64,000 nucleotides of DNA from Syncephalis plumigaleata. Lineage: Eukaryota; Zoopagomycota; Zoopagomycetes; Zoopagales; Piptocephalidaceae. The stretch is taken from assembly GCA_025201365.1 (NCBI GenBank), contig JAIXMF010000015.1, positions 186,001-250,000 of the forward strand. Direction: 5' to 3'. Position numbers and translations under genes: made by a program. Shown here piece by piece: positions 17,818 to 27,291 of the stretch. Each line of letters begins with the position of its first letter. Positions within the stretch are counted from its first letter, which is position 1. The notes below the pieces were generated by a model. It saw only the letters and a program-made list of their open reading frames with translations. It had not been told where the DNA came from and did no database searches.

Positions 17818-18970
17818 ATGGCAGGCAAACAAGATGCTCAGCTCTTTGAGGGCTACGAGCAGGAATATCAAGCAATCTCCCTTACTATCACCAACAAAAT
17901 CAACTCGCTAATTCCTAGTCAAATTGGTGGTAAGTCTACTATAGTGCACTAGACCAAGTGACGTAATAAATATACCTATATATCTATTCATAGAACAACG
18001 AAATGCCACGATTCGAGCAACTGAACGAGAGATTGAAGAAGCAGAGAGATTGTAAGTTAGAACAAGACTAGTAGTAACGAGCACTACTGTTTCTCGGGCA
18101 GAATACGCAGTTAACATACACTATTATGATATTGGAATAATCACAGGTTGGACAAATGGAATTGACACTTGGTCGATATGCGTCACCGATGAAAGATCAG
18201 TTGAATGGACGTTTACGTGCATCAAAAACAGATCTTGCCAAACTAAAACGAGACATGGTAAGCGTAATTGTATATATATATAACATATATATGACATAAT
18301 TGAAGTATATTATATTGACAACATGTACCAATCTATTTGTAAATAGAAAAAAGTCATGGCTAAATCGAATGACAGAGCCAATCTACTTGGTCAAGCAGGT
18401 TTGAATGGTGGACAAGACAGCGATGGCACACATTTAGATCATCGACAACGTTTATTAAGTGGCACGGATCGTCTACAGAATAGTACACGTCGTCTCGAGG
18501 AAGGACATCGATTGGCATTGGAGACAGGTAGGATATAATACGCATGCATTAGCTAGTCATCCTCTAAACGAGTATCGAGTATATAGAAGCATTGGGTGCT
18601 AGTATTCTAGGTGATTTACGATCACAAAGAGAACAAATACAACATACACGCGATACGGTGAGTGATGATGATCAGCTATATAGCAAATGGATTATTGACT
18701 ATTGCCATTTAGTTGCATGAAGCAGACTCGTATGTTGATAAGGCACAGCGTACACTACGTGGAATGGCACGTCGGTAAGTGTTGTTCATTCATTCATTCG
18801 TTCATTTGATATACATGCCATTACAGGGTAATTAATTAGCAAAGATGGCTAATGATATCGCTATTGATGAATTGATTAGAATGGCCACGAATCGACTCAT
18901 TACCGCAGCGATTATATTGATATTAGTGGCACTTATAATACTAGTACTCTACTCCAAGTTGGCCGGTTAA
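17818..18970 (+). CDS. VTI1: Vti1-type Qb-SNARE
   Basis: About seven exons encode roughly 230 aa. The N-terminal Habc region runs LFEGYEQEYQAISLTITNKI then EQRNATIRATEREIEEAERL. The Qb SNARE helix is ILGDLRSQREQIQHTRDTLH with the zero-layer Gln, and the tail anchor is LITAAIILILVALIILVLY before a short luminal tail (SKLAG). Vti1 serves Golgi-endosome-vacuole fusion. At the second splice (donor at 18055, acceptor near 18147) the phases differ by one base: AGA-TT|GTAAGT joins to GTT-GGA-CAA. A GG reduced to G at the donor would restore frame, so a one-base assembly deletion is likelier than real damage. All other junctions keep frame. Confidence 0.88.
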
Positions 18971-19251
18971 ACTGTTTCTATTGATTAGCTGTTCTATAAT
19001 GTCATTTATCATTGATATTGTTAACTGTAACGAGCTTACTAGTAGTAGCATGAATGAATGAATGAATGACTCTTCTATAAACTAATGTTATTATTAAACA
19101 AAAACAAATTGAATATCATATATGTAGTGATGACAATAAAATGACAATATCAAATGGTTATATCATGATGTGGTGTATCATTTGCACACACACATTCATA
19201 TCCATATCCCCTTCTCTCTCCCTCTTGCTCGCTTATTCGTCGACTGACGTC

Positions 19252-21366
19252 ATGGATAGTCTTTACATCTTGGACAGTGCTCGGTAAGCCGGGTTCATTG
19301 AAGCAATACAGTATACAACGTAATAACTAGTAAATGACTGCAATAATAACTACTACTACCACTACTAGCAATGTTATTATTGAGAAACCGTTACGCGGTG
19401 TTGTCGATCGTTCGGTAGTTGACCACTTTCGCGAGCTAGTAGACCAGCAAGAGGGAGGGATAGTCGAGGTACCTCCTGTATTACGGTCACAACGACATAC
19501 GTTCGTGCATACTCTCCGCGATGGTCTCACCTACTTGACTATTGTAGACCGAGAATGTAAGTACTATCTTACTTGTCTATTACTTATTTACTTACTTATT
19601 CGCGTATTGGTAATATCTACTAGTATCACCCTTGTTGGCCTTGACATTCCTCCAGCATATCTCGGATATATTCCATGATTATTTCGGTGAAGTAACCGAT
19701 GTCATTATTAAGGATAACTTTGTCACGGTCTATATGGCAAGTGTTTATCATTGATATATATATATAATCATCATGGTAGATGAAGAGTACACGTACTAAT
19801 CTATCTATTAGCTTTTGGAGGAAATGTCCGATAATGGATTCCCTCTGATGACCGAGTCGAATGCATTGAAGGAAATGATACCTCCACCCTCCGTGTATCA
19901 GCGTGTAATGAATACAGTAGCGAGTGTTACAAAGTAAGCGTGGTATAGCATTATAATAATGATCAATTCTGTCTAATATCTACGCTTAGTGTGACGGAAA
20001 CATCACTTAGCGGTAATATATCAAGTCTACCATGGCGACGTGCTGATGTTCGCTACACGAATAATGAGGTCTACTTTGATATTATCGAGGAGATGGAAGT
20101 TATTGTCGATAGGTAAGCATGGGCGTGGATCATTTATTATCTATTATTGACATCATCCCGTATTATATGAATCTATATATGAATAGTAAAGGACCTGTTG
20201 TATTGGCAGAGATATATGGTGCCATACAATGCAACTGTCGTCTTTCGGGTAAGTAGTGAATGCATGATCATGAATGTACAATGGATTCTAGTAATCGTAA
20301 TCGATGACTAGGTATGCCCGATCTATCATTATCACTAAGTAATCCCGCTCTATTAAACGATGCGAGTTTCCATCCGTGTATTAGGTGAGCTTACTCGTAT
20401 ATACACATTAGCAATACATTTACTAAATGATCTATCCAATCTCGTGACATCTAGATATCCTATGTTTGAATCGGATCGTATTATTTCATTTGTACCTCCA
20501 GATGGTCAATTTAAACTATTACAATATCGGTACGTACTATCAATCATCAATGTAAATGTAGTCATTATAACTGAATTCAAAAAATAGACTATCCTATGCA
20601 CTACCACTTCCCATAGCTATATCACCTAAACTACGTATTAACAAGGATACAGGTATACGAGCTATTGTTACTATATTCACTAATGATAATGCTAAAACAT
20701 GAATACATATGATGATGTAGAAAGCCGTCTTGAAGTATCGCTACTAGCACGTCAAACAGGTGGTAAACCAGTGGAGGATACACGACTCATGGTACCATTA
20801 CCCAGTCATGCCAGCAATATTCACGTAAGCGCTAACTATGGTCATGCACGCTGCGAGCCATCGAGTAAGGTAAGTGTCACTGGTTAAGCACCTATTAAAG
20901 TATAATAACTAAATAATGAAATACGATCAGATTATATATTGGGATGCTGGCAATATCTCGGACAAGGAACGTGTACCACAATTGACCGCCACATTTAATT
21001 GTCCGTAAGTAATCAATCACTAGTGTGACTAGCTTATCAAGTGTACATGAAGGAAAGGAGGAGCAATTAACGGGATAATCTATTATATATATGTATAGGG
21101 AGAATACACGTAGATCAGGCTATACGGCTCAGTTAGAATTTCGAATAGATGGATATGCCGCTTCTGGCTTACGAATCAATGGACTAGCCCTACATGGCGA
21201 GTCATACAATCATTTTAAGGTAAGTTGTCAATGGTGGATGATAGTTTTACGTAAATGTTGCGATCAATTAAGCATCTATTGACTAATACACTTGCACGCA
21301 CGCACGCACGCACTCTAGGGATTACGTAGTATGACAAAATCAGGTCGATATCACATTCGTTTCTAA
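19252..21366 (+). CDS. APM3: AP-3 adaptor complex mu subunit
   Basis: About eleven short exons. The N-terminal longin-like part (MDSLYILDSARNVIIEKPLR, then HISDIFHDYFGEVTDVIIKD and LLEEMSDNGFPLMTESNALK) is AP-mu. ASFHPCIR, RYPMFESDRIISFVPPDGQF, RINKDTESRLEVSLLAR and the ending HFKGLRSMTKSGRYHIRF fit the C-terminal mu homology domain of the AP-3 type. AP-3 mu recognises YxxPhi signals and sorts cargo from Golgi/endosome to the vacuole, the route that also uses Vti1, whose gene is next door. One intron (19737-about 19811) starts GCAAGT, a GC-AG intron. The intron at about 20652-20719 removes an in-frame stop. Length is roughly 430 aa. Confidence 0.9.
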
Positions 21367-21842
21367 GAAGAAGAAAAAGACGAATTCAAAACGCGAAAAC
21401 ACAGCTGTAAAACAACCATTACAGGACGTATAAAAGAAAGCTTTACTTGATACTTTTATTAAAACTAATTATAATGCTTATTGCAACATATTTACTCATC
21501 AAATACGTAGAGCAATGTTGAAATGATTTACTTTACCTACTGCTATTGGGTTGCTAAAACTGCAATGTATTGATCCATGCAACATGCTAGCATGCATCCA
21601 CATCATGTCTTAATGTGTGTGTGCTAACAGATAAATGAATAAATATCCTCACCGGTATAATAAGCAGTAATCTGTATACGTATATCTCGTCTCCTTTGTC
21701 AAATTATTAGCTTGACTTTGCTGATACAATATAATAGTTGGCTTTATAAGGAAATCACGCAGCTTCCATTGAATCGTTCGATCGAGGCGGAGTATTCTCT
21801 AGTCTGGTGAAGTTTCTAGTGTGCAAGCACTGGGTGGCGTTC
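21367..21842. other. Intergenic before calcineurin B
   Basis: About 475 bases. It holds the 3' flank of AP-3 mu and an AT-rich stretch. No gene is seen. Confidence 0.45.
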
Positions 21843-23229
21843 ATGTTCAATGGGTGAGGCATAACTCCTCTCTCTCCCTCTCTCCCTCTCTCTCTCGCGA
21901 GCTTATGGCACTTGTGCTTGTCTTTCTTCTCGTTCATACGACGCTGTGCTGAGCGGCGCTCTCCAAAATTAGTTCTTCAAGTAAACGTAAACGGCCTGTG
22001 GCCTCGGAAGACGAAGAAACAGCCAACGCCAACGCCGGTCCACCGGTCACTACAGACGGTAAGTGTTGCTATTGTCAGTGACGAGTTGTAGCTTTTTAAA
22101 AACTTATTCGCAAGTCATGTAAACAACAATGGGTGATTCCTACCGTTTATACCAGATTCGTCGCTTGTTTCCTCATCGTCGCCGCGCCATTCGCCTTTGC
22201 GTCGTCTTTCAAGTCCATCACTGCCTGTTACTACTGCAACCACTCGTGCTGCTGCTGCTGTTGACACTGACATTACAAGTACTGCTATCTCCGCGTGTTC
22301 ATCGCGTCCATTGTCACCACCACCACCACCTTCGTCCTCGTCCTCCTCGTCCTCCTCGTCTTTACCGTCCTCTCGTACAATTTCAGATACTGTTTCTGCT
22401 CGTTTGTCCTTAATTGCATTATTACGTTGTGGCCACGCATTCCCCGCAACTGCTACCACCGCCACCTCTAGTGCCACCACTTCTTTTTCTCATTCCACTC
22501 ACTCTTCCCACTCCACCAACAACGCGTACCCATCTATACATTCCTCCCTTGCTGCCACTATGGGTAATGCTCCATCCACGCAGATGCTGGACAATATGGT
22601 CCAATCTACCAACTGTAAGTGCAAGCATCCCTTCATCTGACAGGAATTAGCTAACACTGTAGGATGATACTAGTTACGGCGGATGAGGTTCAGCGTCTCT
22701 ACAAACGCTTCATCAAGCTAGACAAGGACGGTAGCGGCAGTATCGACAAGGACGAGTTCCTCGCTATTCCACAGATTGCTAATAATCCGCTTGCCTCTCG
22801 GCTAATCGCTATATTTGATGAGGATGGTGGCGGCGATGTTGATTTCCAAGAATTTATTCGTGGTCTCAGCGTGTTCAGTGTTAATAGCAACAAAATGGAG
22901 AAACTACGCTGTAAGTACAACGCCCGCGTGGCATAGCCCATGAATATCCATAGAGTATAGGCAAGCGTGCTAATCCGACAACTATTGCTATAGATGCGTT
23001 TAAAGTGTACGATATGGATCGTGATGGTTTTATTTCAAATGGCGAGCTATTTCTTGTATTAAAAATGATGGTAGGCAACAATCTAAAGGATCAACAACTG
23101 CAGCAAATCGTCGACAAAACCATTATGGAGGCGGACAAAGACGGCGACGGTCATATTAGTTTCGAGGAGTTTTGTAGCTTTGTAGAAACCACCGATGTAG
23201 CCAAACAACTAACCCTTGATGCATTCTAA
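21843..23229 (+). CDS. CNB1: Calcineurin regulatory subunit B, with possible N-terminal extension
   Basis: The certain part starts at ATG 22560 ([18 protein letters not shown]) and has four EF hands: [52 protein letters not shown]. Exons are ...-22614, 22674-22910 and 22994-23229, giving about 176 aa, the family's usual length. Gly2 allows N-myristoylation. CnB binds Ca2+ and the catalytic subunit A in the cytosol. Upstream, exons 21843-21853, 21973-22058 and 22156-22559 join in phase with the canonical ATG and would add about 167 residues: [15 protein letters not shown], then long Ser/Thr/Ala/Pro-rich sequence. The total would be 342 aa. The extension may be a real isoform, or a spliced 5' leader that happens to be open. 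The canonical start is more likely for the main protein. Confidence 0.9.
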
Positions 23230-23440
23230 TCAATGAAGAATAGCGAGATAGCTCTACATTTTCGTAAATATATCTATTGTGAAAAGAATAAATGAGTATT
23301 ATTCCATAGCAATAGCAATGCATCTTTATATGTTACAAGCCATTGCATTCAAGTTATAGAGACATGTTGATCGAAAGTAACTGCTGCTTTATATACGTTT
23401 TTATTATTACCATTCAATTGATTATTGCAGTAGTAGCTCG

Positions 23441-23920
23441 TTACGAAGTATTATCCTTACGATTTACAACGCCGCCCTCTTGCTTTATCATTTCGCGTAT
23501 TTGCCAAAAGACCGGCAAGGCACATACTTGTTCCGGAGCATCTAAACGACTCTCATCGGCCGTCAGGTAGCGATATAAATCCCATTCAGACCAATCGTTA
23601 GACATGATAAGTTGTTCGTAGTCAGCGCGATCCTGATCTGACAACGAGCTCAAACGATCCTCGGCAAATCGCGACAGAATAAGCGTTGTCTCCAGAATAC
23701 CACGTTTACGCGAATGATACGTCAAGCGCGTGATATCCCGGCTTACTTCCTGCGTCATTTCGCTATTCTGAGAGGTGTTGTGTCCGCTAGAACCGCCTCG
23801 TAGACTGTAAGATCGAGTTGAGGCTAGGATCAAAGAGGCGGTGCGTGTTCGAGAGGAACGGCATTGCACGCCGTAACGACGTATTACAGAGGCAAACATA
23901 TTGTTATAAAGGAAATGCAC
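23441..23920 (-). CDS. SDH5: Succinate dehydrogenase assembly factor 2 (SDH5/SDHAF2)
   Basis: A single exon of 159 aa (or 152 aa from the internal Met at 23899). The first about 50 residues are Arg/Ser-rich and acid-poor (mitochondrial presequence). The SDHAF2 core is clear: ITRLTYHSRKRGILETTLIL, then RFAEDRLSSLSDQDRADYEQ, LIMSNDWSEWDLYRYL and a C-terminal helix. Yeast Sdh5 and human SDHAF2 promote covalent FAD attachment to the SDH flavoprotein in the matrix; the Arg/Gly-containing YxSRKRG motif is its hallmark. Calcineurin B converges from the left. Confidence 0.94.
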   Translation of the reverse strand: MHFLYNNMFASVIRRYGVQCRSSRTRTASLILASTRSYSLRGGSSGHNTSQNSEMTQEVSRDITRLTYHSRKRGILETTLILSRFAEDRLSSLSDQDRADYEQLIMSNDWSEWDLYRYLTADESRLDAPEQVCALPVFWQIREMIKQEGGVVNRKDNTS

Positions 23921-24268
23921 AACAATTCAGTTATTCAGCAGTATAAGTAACAATACAAAACTATAATAGAGGAAGGAAGAGGAAGAGAGGGAGAGAAATG
24001 ACGCGAACTTTGAAAGAGAATAGTGAATTAATATCATCACTATAATTCGAATTCGTAATCATGATCTAATACTTATTTGATAATCATGGTTACCATTGTA
24101 TTAGCATTATTCTAGTCATTGGAGAAACATATCTTTTATGTAATTATAGACAGTTATCCAAGTAAATAATAATGGTGTTCTAGGAGAGAACATAGAAATG
24201 TCACGATATTTTTGTATTAAAAAATTAACAGATAATAAGTTAGAGCTGTTTAATGATATATCAAATAC

Positions 24269-24302
<34 letters not shown>
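24269..24302. repeat. (GAT)n microsatellite
   Basis: About eleven perfect GAT units. Confidence 0.9.
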
Positions 24303-25015
24303 ATGTATATGTATTAGTAAATCTGTATAGTGGTATTTTTTAGTTGATTCATATAGACTGGTTGATTGTTAGTTAACGATGTAATAATCGAGGAAAAGGA
24401 GGCCGAAACGGCCAACATGGCATGCGCACAGTAGGAAGAAACGCCAATGAACACGGTTAGTGTGTGTGTGTGTTTAAGCCAAATAGAAAAAACTTCATTT
24501 AGAGATTAAACTACTGGTGAGGGGAATCGATGGAGAATGCTTACTATCACGAGTTACTGTGTAAAGGAGATGAGCGTAGTGTATGTGTATATATATCGCG
24601 TATGTATGTATGTGTATTCCATCAACACCATTAAACAAGAGATAACGATAGTGATAGTAATAGTGATGGTAGTGGTAGTGGTAGTGGTAGAGAGATATCA
24701 TAAGTAAGAAAGAGAAAGCCGTTAGTTATCTTAGTAGTAGGAGGAAACCATTGCTACACATCATTACTGCTCCAATGCGGATCGGCCAGAGTGCACAAAA
24801 GGGCATCTCCTCTAGAATGATGACTCGTAGGGAAGCAACGACTAGCGCGGTAGGCTAATCGATGCTGGGCGGCGATCTAGGAAGGAAGGCAGGAATGAAC
24901 AACAATACCGTACCATCACGCTGTGTGGTATACGCATTGATATTGACATTGGCATTTTGGCAAGAGACACGATCAGTCTGCATTAGCTCCATTTGACGTC
25001 ATTTATCGAGTAGTG

Positions 25016-25018
<3 letters not shown>

Positions 25019-25046
<28 letters not shown>
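25019..25046. repeat. (TA)n microsatellite
   Basis: A perfect TA run of about 14 units in the 3' flank of the Msn2-like gene. Confidence 0.9.
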
Positions 25047-25450
25047 CGTGTGTCGTAACCACGGAAATGGAAAGGTATGTAAGGGAGAGAGAAAATGGAA
25101 AAGGAAAAGCGCAAGAATAGAGTAATAAAGAAAAACCGGGTATAATTACCAGGTACAAAGAAAAGGTTGTAGATAATAATAGAGTAGTAATAATAGATCT
25201 TGCTATTGTTGCTATCATGATAATGAAATAATAACAATAGGTTATTACCAATTGTTAGTATAAGAAAACATGCTAGCACAATTGAGTGAGGAACGCAAAA
25301 GTAATACGAAATAAATGTAGTGCAAAATGTTGTAAATGGGATATGCTAGAAGCTGGTATCTGTGTATGTGTCTAAGAAGTGTGTATGCGTTATGTAGGAC
25401 ATGATATGGAGAGGAGGCGTGTATTAATGATGCAGTTGTCCTCGGTCTAC

Positions 25451-27226
25451 TTAGTTGCCCGTAAGGAAAAGAGCACCTTGCGGGAAGTGGTTTAACGATG
25501 AGGTCGAAAGTGACGATGGTGCCATTACCACGGACATGGATGCTGCTGCTGCTGCTGCTGCTGCATTGGCCGTGTTATTTGCCGCGGTTGCACGCTGCTT
25601 CTTACCAGGGCGAGTTGCCTTGCGCTGATGCGTACGATGATGCTGCTGGAGATTGTCGCTACGTGCAAACATCTTGCCGCAGCCTGGCTCTTGACAGGTG
25701 AACGGTTTCGAGTCGGTGTGGACCGATGAAACGTGTCGCTTCAAATGCTCGCTACGCATGAACGCACGATGACACTGGGGACAAATCCACTCGCGTTTCT
25801 TGTCATCACCGCGTAGCATACGTTTACCGATACGACCACTGGCGGTAGTCGAGTGTACGGCACGCTTCTTGAATTGAGCAGTTCTGGCAGCAGCAGCCTG
25901 TTGTTCAGGTGAGGTAACATCGCTCAAGTTAGCAAACATAGCATTGGAGCGTTGTGTTTGCTGATGCTGATGCTGCTGATGTTGCTGATGTTGCTGATGT
26001 TGATGTTGTTGCTGATGCTGATGCTGATGCTGATGCTGATGCTGTTGATGCTGCTGCGACTGTACTTCATCCATGAGACAGTGTGAAGCACGTAGACCCT
26101 GGACATTCAAGTCGAAACCGGGCAATTGCTGCGCTAACATCTCCTGGTAGCCTTGTGAATTCTGAAGATGATGGAAGAAGACGTCCTGATCTTGTGGTGG
26201 CTGGACAGCATGAAGTGCCGAGGTCGAATCGAAGCAGAACTCCATAGGGATTTGCTGGTTGCCCAAGAGATCGTTAGCGAGGTTCAATCCCGAGGAGGTG
26301 GCATCGAACACGGGGAAACCCGAGTGATTCGACAACTCGCGTAGGACTGGCGTGCCAGGTGGTGGCAATTCGGTAAAGTGTCCACTTTCGTAGTAAGCGG
26401 AGAAGGCCGACACAAGTCGAGGAGAGCGGTCGGCAATATTTAAGCCACGATTCAGATCATCGGCAGCTCGTTCGATGTCCGCCTCTCTGGTATTCTCCGG
26501 TAGCAAGTAACTGTGTTGTGGCGGGCTGATCGGGCAAGGAATGACCTCCTTGGGATCGATGAATGGTGCGGTGGAAATGATGTCGGCCGCCGTAAAGCCA
26601 TTAGTGACGGTCGGCATGATCGAGCGTGGATATTGCGTGAGATCGACAGGTGTTCCAAAATTCATGAATAAGGGCATATCATTATTACCGGTGGGGGTGG
26701 CAATATTACCGGTTGCCATATTGAGTCCATTATGGGCCACATCAGCCGTGGTAGTCATCATAGCACTGGTGGCAGGATGAGTGGCAGGCGGTAATGGCGA
26801 GCAACTGGCCAGTACCTCCATGGCTTCGGACACGTTGACTGGCATGGCAGGCCAATAGCTGCTTAGGGAAGTGCTGGTAGCGTCGTGTGCTTCTTGCTCA
26901 CTGGTAGCCGAGGCAATCTGCTGCCAGCAAGCGTCGTCCAGACGGATGACCGTAGGATCGAGTAGCTCGGAGAATCCGATACGAGTGGGAGTGGGAGGCA
27001 TTGAACTTTCAGAGGCAGAGCAACTGTCCTCGCATGTGGAAGTGACGGTGCCGGTGGGTGACTGGCCGTATAACTCAGCGGTGGTATTGGCAAGTTCGTT
27101 GCATTCCTTTTTGATGTCTAGTCCGAAACTGGACAGTTTAAGCACTGCCTCCGGTTCTATTGGTTGATTCTTAAGCATTTGACTGACGGCTTGTATGGAG
27201 AGTGCGCTATCGATGAGGTGAGCCAT
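25451..27226 (-). CDS. Msn2/Seb1-like C2H2 zinc-finger stress transcription factor
   Basis: One exon of 591 aa. Two tandem C2H2 fingers lie at about residues 478-535: CPQCHRAFMRSEHLKRHVSS and CQEPGCGKMFARSDNLQQHH. The pair RSEHLKRH / RSDNLQQH is the Msn2/Msn4 DNA-reading set, which in yeast recognises AGGGG (STRE). The N-terminal 400 residues are Ser/Thr/Pro-rich with short acidic patches, fitting an activation and regulation domain. A Gln/His repeat (about residues 390-425) and an Ala run after the fingers are low-complexity. The Msn2 family is moved to the nucleus in stress and controlled by PKA phosphorylation. Upstream sequence on the coding strand is pyrimidine-rich for kilobases. Crz1-like alternatives fit the finger residues less well. 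Confidence 0.87.
   Translation of the reverse strand: MAHLIDSALSIQAVSQMLKNQPIEPEAVLKLSSFGLDIKKECNELANTTAELYGQSPTGTVTSTCEDSCSASESSMPPTPTRIGFSELLDPTVIRLDDACWQQIASATSEQEAHDATSTSLSSYWPAMPVNVSEAMEVLASCSPLPPATHPATSAMMTTTADVAHNGLNMATGNIATPTGNNDMPLFMNFGTPVDLTQYPRSIMPTVTNGFTAADIISTAPFIDPKEVIPCPISPPQHSYLLPENTREADIERAADDLNRGLNIADRSPRLVSAFSAYYESGHFTELPPPGTPVLRELSNHSGFPVFDATSSGLNLANDLLGNQQIPMEFCFDSTSALHAVQPPQDQDVFFHHLQNSQGYQEMLAQQLPGFDLNVQGLRASHCLMDEVQSQQHQQHQHQHQHQHQQQHQHQQHQQHQQHQHQQTQRSNAMFANLSDVTSPEQQAAAARTAQFKKRAVHSTTASGRIGKRMLRGDDKKREWICPQCHRAFMRSEHLKRHVSSVHTDSKPFTCQEPGCGKMFARSDNLQQHHRTHQRKATRPGKKQRATAANNTANAAAAAAAASMSVVMAPSSLSTSSLNHFPQGALFLTGN
25953..26060. repeat. Coding Gln/His repeat in the Msn2-like gene
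   Basis: TGCTGATG/TGTTGCTGA-type units on the + strand encode the His-Gln tract (QHQHQHQHQ) of the Msn2-like protein. Such tracts vary in length between strains. Confidence 0.85.
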
Positions 27227-27260
27227 GCTTGACGTCTAAGTAGATGGGATGAAAGTCAAA

Positions 27261-27291
27261 AAGAAGAAGAAGAAGAAGAAGAAGAAGAAGA
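27261..27291. repeat. (GAA)n microsatellite
   Basis: About ten GAA units directly upstream of the Msn2-like start codon; polypyrimidine on the coding strand. Confidence 0.88.

Larger units (their letters stand above)
23921..25450. other. 1.5 kb intergenic with microsatellites
   Basis: It lies between the SDH5 promoter and the 3' end of the Msn2-like gene. It holds a (GAT)n and a (TA)n tract (listed separately). No credible ORF is seen. Confidence 0.55.
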
